Shown here piece by piece: positions 5,568 through 8,337 of a stretch of 8,337 nucleotides of DNA; positions within the stretch are counted from its first letter, which is position 1, and every line of letters begins with the position of its first letter. Source of the stretch: Methylococcaceae bacterium (GTDB lineage Bacteria > Pseudomonadota > Gammaproteobacteria > Methylococcales > Methylococcaceae); assembly GCA_012026715.1 (NCBI GenBank), contig VEPB01000213.1:1-8337 (forward strand), in the 5' to 3' direction. Under the pieces are notes generated by a model that was not told where the DNA came from, ran no database searches, and was given only the letters and a program-made list of their open reading frames with translations. The translations under genes and the position numbers were made by a program.

Positions 5568-6558
5568 AAATGCCTGCCTCGAAGACCGATTGCGTGGCGC
5601 CATCTGGGGCCAGTTCGTCGGCGACGCGGCCTGCCTGGGCAGCCATTGGATCTACGATCCGGTGGACATGCGCCGGCGTTATCCGCGACTGCAGGGCTTC
5701 GAAGAACCGGCGGAAGGGCACTACCATGCGGGCAAGCGCCCCGGCGACCAGACCCATTACGGCGATGCGGCTGTATTGCTGTTGCAGTCGATCGCTGCCT
5801 TGGGCCGATTCGATCCGCGCGATTTCGGCCGGCGCTTCGTTGCCCTGATGGGCTCAGCCGATTACCGGGGTTATCGCGATCACGCTACCCGTGAGACTCT
5901 TGCGGTCTACCAAGCGCGATACACCGACGACTTTGATTTTCAGCAGGGCGCCAACGACGACCAGCCCGCCACCGTCACCCGGCTGGCTCCGGCAGTCGTC
6001 GCTCATCTGGTCGACGCCGACTGGCAGACGGCCGTGGATCTCCTCACCCTGGTCTGCCAGAACAGCCACCGCGCCCGAGCTTACGCCAGGGCTCACGCAG
6101 CCCTGCTCCGTGCCCTGCTGGCAGGCAAGGACTTGGCGACAGCCTGCGCAGAGCTCGCCGCAGCCTTGCAGGGCGGCTATCCCATGGACCTGGAGGTTGC
6201 CGACAATCTGTGCCGGGCCCTGGCCTCGGCCCATCTCCCCGTTGCCGAAGCCGCCAAGGCTTTCGGCCTGTCCTGCCCCCACGCCCAGAGTTTCCCCGCA
6301 GCGGTTCAAGCCGCCCTCGCCCACGCGGGCGATTTCCCTGCCGCCGTCCTGGCGACCCTGGAAGCAGGCGGCGACAATGCCGGCCGTGCCGCCATGATCG
6401 GTTCATGGCTGGGCGCATCCCTCGGCCTGCAAGCCATCCCCGCCGATTGGCGCGACAGGCTTTCCGAGCACCGGCGAATTACCCGGGCAACCGAAACCAT
6501 CGTTCAGCGTACCCTCGCAACGCTCCAACATGCCGCCCCCCAGGGAAGCGCTGAATAA
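5554..6558 (+). CDS. ADP-ribosylglycohydrolase (DraG/ARH) family protein, degenerate metal site
   Basis: This is a 334-residue, Ala-rich all-helical protein. ATG 5554 lies inside the end of the mgtC-like gene (14-base overlap), with no clear ribosome site of its own, suggesting coupling. The fold is recognised from GAIWGQFVGDAACLGSHWIYD (15-35), PGDQTHYGDAAVLLLQS (63-79) and GGDNAGRAAMIGSWLGA (272-288). ARH/DraG enzymes remove ADP-ribose from proteins or nucleic acids using two Mg ions held by a TDDT-like helix and a C-terminal DxDT motif. Here the first is THYG (67-70) and the second DNAG (274-277), so most usual ligands are missing. It may act on another substrate or be non-catalytic, as in the ARH-related J1 crystallins. 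The last codons and the stop lie in the inverted repeat of the element at 6542. Cytoplasmic. Confidence 0.82.
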   Translation: MRATENACLEDRLRGAIWGQFVGDAACLGSHWIYDPVDMRRRYPRLQGFEEPAEGHYHAGKRPGDQTHYGDAAVLLLQSIAALGRFDPRDFGRRFVALMGSADYRGYRDHATRETLAVYQARYTDDFDFQQGANDDQPATVTRLAPAVVAHLVDADWQTAVDLLTLVCQNSHRARAYARAHAALLRALLAGKDLATACAELAAALQGGYPMDLEVADNLCRALASAHLPVAEAAKAFGLSCPHAQSFPAAVQAALAHAGDFPAAVLATLEAGGDNAGRAAMIGSWLGASLGLQAIPADWRDRLSEHRRITRATETIVQRTLATLQHAAPQGSAE

Positions 6559-6696
6559 ATCCATCCTGGATTTCTCAGCGCTCGAGGCCGGACAACTTGG
6601 TTTCCCGGCCACTCACAAACTCAGTGGCTTACAGCCACCGATTTTGACAGTGCATCCCTGCGCCGTGGGAACCGCTGACTTATTCAGCGCTTCCCT
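6542..6696. mobile_element. 155-bp MITE-like element with IS5-like terminal repeats
   Basis: AGGGAAGCGCTGAATAA (6542-6558) and TTATTCAGCGCTTCCCT (6680-6696) are perfect 17-base terminal inverted repeats. No protein fits between them. The interior is made of stem-loops: the left repeat refolds with 6560-6582 (AAATCC/GGATTT inside AGCGCTGA/TCAGCGCT), GGCCGG/CCGGCC (6586-6610) and GTGGCT/AGCCAC (6624-6638). The end sequence resembles those I remember for the IS5 family (start GGGAAG, then GAATAA), so an IS5-type transposase acting in trans is a reasonable guess. I see no clear target duplication in the flanks (CCCCCC left, CGCCGA right). The stop codon of the ARH-like gene lies in the left repeat. 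Confidence 0.65.
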
Positions 6697-6722
6697 CGCC
6701 GATCCCGCCAGCCTGAGCTTTT

Positions 6723-6760
6723 CCGGAAGCGAGAACTGGCAACGCGGTTTCCGTCTTTTT
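6723..6760 (+). terminator. Probable intrinsic terminator after the mgtC-ARH unit
   Basis: CGGAA (6724-6728) pairs with TTCCG (6749-6753), with GCG/CGC inside it (right-side bulge), directly followed by TCTTTTT (6754-6760). It lies 27 bases beyond the right end of the inserted element and was probably the terminator of the ARH-like gene before insertion. The stem is short and bulged. Confidence 0.45.
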
Positions 6761-6847
6761 CCACCATTGACGGAGATCCACCGGTCATGCCGCCCGGCGA
6801 GCGGCAAGTCCATACGCATCGGGCTGACGTCTCGGATAAGATGCAAG

Positions 6848-6876
6848 TCGCCAAGTTATCGCCAAACCGATAAAAT
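6848..6876 (+). promoter_or_regulatory. Candidate sigma-70 promoter with overlapping dyad for typA
   Basis: TCGCCA (6848-6853) and TAAAAT (6871-6876) are 17 bases apart and match four and five of six consensus positions. A perfect dyad TTATCG-CCAAAC-CGATAA (6856-6873) fills the spacer and overlaps the -10, a position where a repressor would block the polymerase. The predicted leader is about 115 bases. Confidence 0.35.
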
Positions 6877-6888
6877 GGCGGTAATCCG

Positions 6889-6907
6889 ACCCGGTTAGGC
6901 ACCGGGT
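6889..6907 (+). promoter_or_regulatory. Hairpin in the typA leader
   Basis: ACCCGG (6889-6894) and CCGGGT (6902-6907) pair around a 7-base loop, with an alternative GGCACC/GGTGCC pairing overlapping it. It falls just after the predicted transcript start of typA. There is no T-run, so it is not a clear terminator. Confidence 0.3.
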
Positions 6908-6914
6908 GCCCGAG

Positions 6915-6942
6915 CCCTTACCCCATCCCTCACCCTTTACCC
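6915..6942 (-). other. Potential G-quadruplex (minus strand) / C-rich tract in the typA leader
   Basis: Five C-runs of three or four (6915-6917, 6921-6924, 6927-6929, 6933-6935, 6940-6942) are spaced by two to four bases. The minus strand therefore has five G-runs meeting the usual quadruplex rule with short loops. For typA this is the template strand, so the mRNA leader itself is C-rich. It lies 55 bases before the start codon. Confidence 0.5.
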
Positions 6943-6996
6943 TGACCGGATCCTCTTCCGCCGACGGCGGGAACAGGCCGATTTTTACCCATTCCT

Positions 6997-8337
6997 ATGA
7001 TCGAAAAGCTTAGAAACATCGCCATCATCGCCCACGTGGACCACGGCAAGACCACCCTGGTGGACAAGCTGCTGCAGCAATCCGGCACCTTCGCCGCCCA
7101 CGAGAAGGTGGAGGAGCGGGTGATGGACTCCAACGCCCTCGAAAAGGAGCGCGGCATCACCATCCTGGCCAAGAACACCGCCATAGACTGGAACGAATAC
7201 CACATCAACATCGTCGACACCCCCGGCCACGCCGACTTCGGGGGCGAGGTGGAGCGGGTGCTGTCCATGGTGGACTGCGTGCTGCTGCTGGTGGACGCGG
7301 TGGACGGACCCATGCCCCAGACCCGCTTCGTGACCCAGAAGGCCTTCGCCATGGGCCTACACCCCATCGTGGTCATCAACAAGATCGACCGCCCCGGCGC
7401 CCGCGCCCACTGGGTGCTGGACCAGACCTTCGACCTGTTCGATCGGCTCGGTGCCACCGAGGAGCAGCTGGATTTCCCCGTCGTCTACGCCTCCGCCCTG
7501 AACGGCTATGCCGGCGACAACCCGGACATCCGTGATGGCAACATGGACTATTTGTTCCAGACCATCGTCGACAAGGTCCATCCGCCCCAGGTCGATGAGG
7601 CCGGCCCCTTCCGCATGCAGATCAGCCAGCTGGATTACAACTCCTACGTGGGCGTCATCGGCATCGGCCGCATCCAGCGCGGCAGCATCAAGACCAATAC
7701 CGCGGTCACCGTGGTCAGCCGCGACGGCAAGCAGCGCAATGCCCGCATGCTGCAGGTGTTCGGCTTCAAGGGCCTGGAGCGCATCGAGGTGCCGGAAGCC
7801 AACGCCGGCGACATCATCGCCTTCACCGGCATCGACGCCCTGGAAATCTCCGACACCATCTGTTCCCCGGATGCGGTGGAAGCCCTGCCGCCCCTCACCG
7901 TGGACGAACCCACCGTGAGCATGACCTTCCAGGTCAACAACTCACCTTTCGCCGGCAAGGAAGGCAAGTTCGTCACCTCCCGCCAGATCCGCGAGCGCCT
8001 CCAGCGCGAGCTGCTGCACAACGTCGCGCTGCGGGTGGAGGATACCGCCGACCCCGACAAATTCCGGGTCTCCGGCCGCGGCGAGCTGCACCTGTCCATC
8101 CTCATCGAGAACATGCGCCGGGAAGGCTACGAACTGGGCGTTTCCCGCCCGGAAGTCATCATCAAGGAAATCGACGGCGAACCCTCCGAACCCTACGAGT
8201 TCGTCACCATCGAGGTGGAGGAGACCAACCAGGGCGCGGTGATGGAGAAGCTGGGCGAGCGCAAGGGCGACCTGCTCAACATGGTGCCGGACGGCCAGGG
8301 CCGGGTGCGGCTGGAATACATGATGCCATCCCGAGGA
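6997..8337 (+). CDS. typA: Ribosome-associated GTPase TypA/BipA (3' end beyond window)
   Basis: The first 447 codons are present; the family is usually about 600 residues, so roughly 160 remain outside. It is a translational GTPase related to EF-G and LepA that binds the ribosome and aids 50S assembly and stress or cold adaptation. GTPase motifs are all intact: AHVDHGKT (12-19), RGITI (52-56), DTPGHADFGGE (74-84), NKID (128-131) and SAL (166-168). Domain II follows (~200-295), then the EF-G III-like domain containing VSGRGELHLSILIENMRREGYE. The domain V region starts at about EPYEFVTIEVEE, and YMMPSRG ends the window. ATG 6997 begins MIEKLRNIAIIAHVDH, the family's usual N-terminus, although no good Shine-Dalgarno precedes it (TTTTTACCCATTCCT), so its translation may depend on leader features. 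Confidence 0.97.
   Translation, partial: MIEKLRNIAIIAHVDHGKTTLVDKLLQQSGTFAAHEKVEERVMDSNALEKERGITILAKNTAIDWNEYHINIVDTPGHADFGGEVERVLSMVDCVLLLVDAVDGPMPQTRFVTQKAFAMGLHPIVVINKIDRPGARAHWVLDQTFDLFDRLGATEEQLDFPVVYASALNGYAGDNPDIRDGNMDYLFQTIVDKVHPPQVDEAGPFRMQISQLDYNSYVGVIGIGRIQRGSIKTNTAVTVVSRDGKQRNARMLQVFGFKGLERIEVPEANAGDIIAFTGIDALEISDTICSPDAVEALPPLTVDEPTVSMTFQVNNSPFAGKEGKFVTSRQIRERLQRELLHNVALRVEDTADPDKFRVSGRGELHLSILIENMRREGYELGVSRPEVIIKEIDGEPSEPYEFVTIEVEETNQGAVMEKLGERKGDLLNMVPDGQGRVRLEYMMPSRG

Noticed and set aside
4988..5848. 286-codon plus-strand frame within mgtC and the ARH-like gene
   Set aside because: It is an Arg/Pro/Ser-rich alternative frame bridging two well-supported genes, typical of high-GC shadows.
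6542..6696. Reading the inverted repeats as an intrinsic terminator or an intact insertion sequence
   Set aside because: The arms are 121 bases apart, no T-run follows, and no transposase frame fits in 155 bases, so a non-autonomous element is the better description.
6613..6902. Short open frames on the minus strand between the inserted element and typA
   Set aside because: They cross the element's inverted repeat, the probable terminator and the typA promoter region, and have no ribosome site or domain.

Overview
The window is GC-rich DNA with strong GC preference at third codon positions and Shine-Dalgarno starts. It carries a type VI secretion sheath gene, an RlpA-type lipoprotein, an HDOD signalling protein, an MgtC-like membrane protein and typA/bipA. 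This set points to a gammaproteobacterium; a methanotroph-like (Methylococcales) lineage is possible, but that is an impression rather than a demonstration.

Layout. Minus strand 1-1397 is the 5' part of a gene that joins a TssB-like and a TssC-like type VI sheath domain in one reading frame; it runs off the left edge. Divergent from it, plus strand 1610-2358 holds a two-gene unit: a small secreted His-rich/Pro-rich protein whose stop codon overlaps (ATGA) the start of a short RlpA-family lipoprotein. Convergent to these, minus strand 2424-3746 encodes a protein with a cyclic-nucleotide-binding-like fold followed by an HDOD domain, with a candidate sigma-70 promoter in an AT-rich island at 3864-3892.

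About 600 bases without a convincing gene follow (3747-4356). They end in a good match to a sigma-54 promoter (4281-4297) upstream of a 59-residue unknown protein (4357-4536) with an ideal ribosome binding site. The coding signal then moves to another frame (4533-4706), giving either a second coupled small gene or a frameshifted continuation. A long hairpin (4710-4760) separates these from an MgtC/SapB-family membrane protein (4806-5567), which overlaps by 14 bases an ADP-ribosylglycohydrolase-like protein (5554-6558) that has lost most of the usual metal-binding residues.

The last few codons and the stop of that gene lie inside the 17-base perfect terminal inverted repeat of a 155-bp non-coding element (6542-6696) that looks like a MITE with IS5-like ends. 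Beyond it come a probable terminator, a candidate promoter with an overlapping dyad, and a C-rich tract whose complement fits a G-quadruplex. The window ends in the first 447 codons of typA/bipA (6997 to the right edge).

The genes form several unrelated transcription units rather than one pathway. The tightest functional couplings supported by sequence are the His-rich peptide with RlpA, and MgtC with the ADP-ribosylglycohydrolase-like protein. I see no CRISPR array, tRNA, rRNA or intact transposase.
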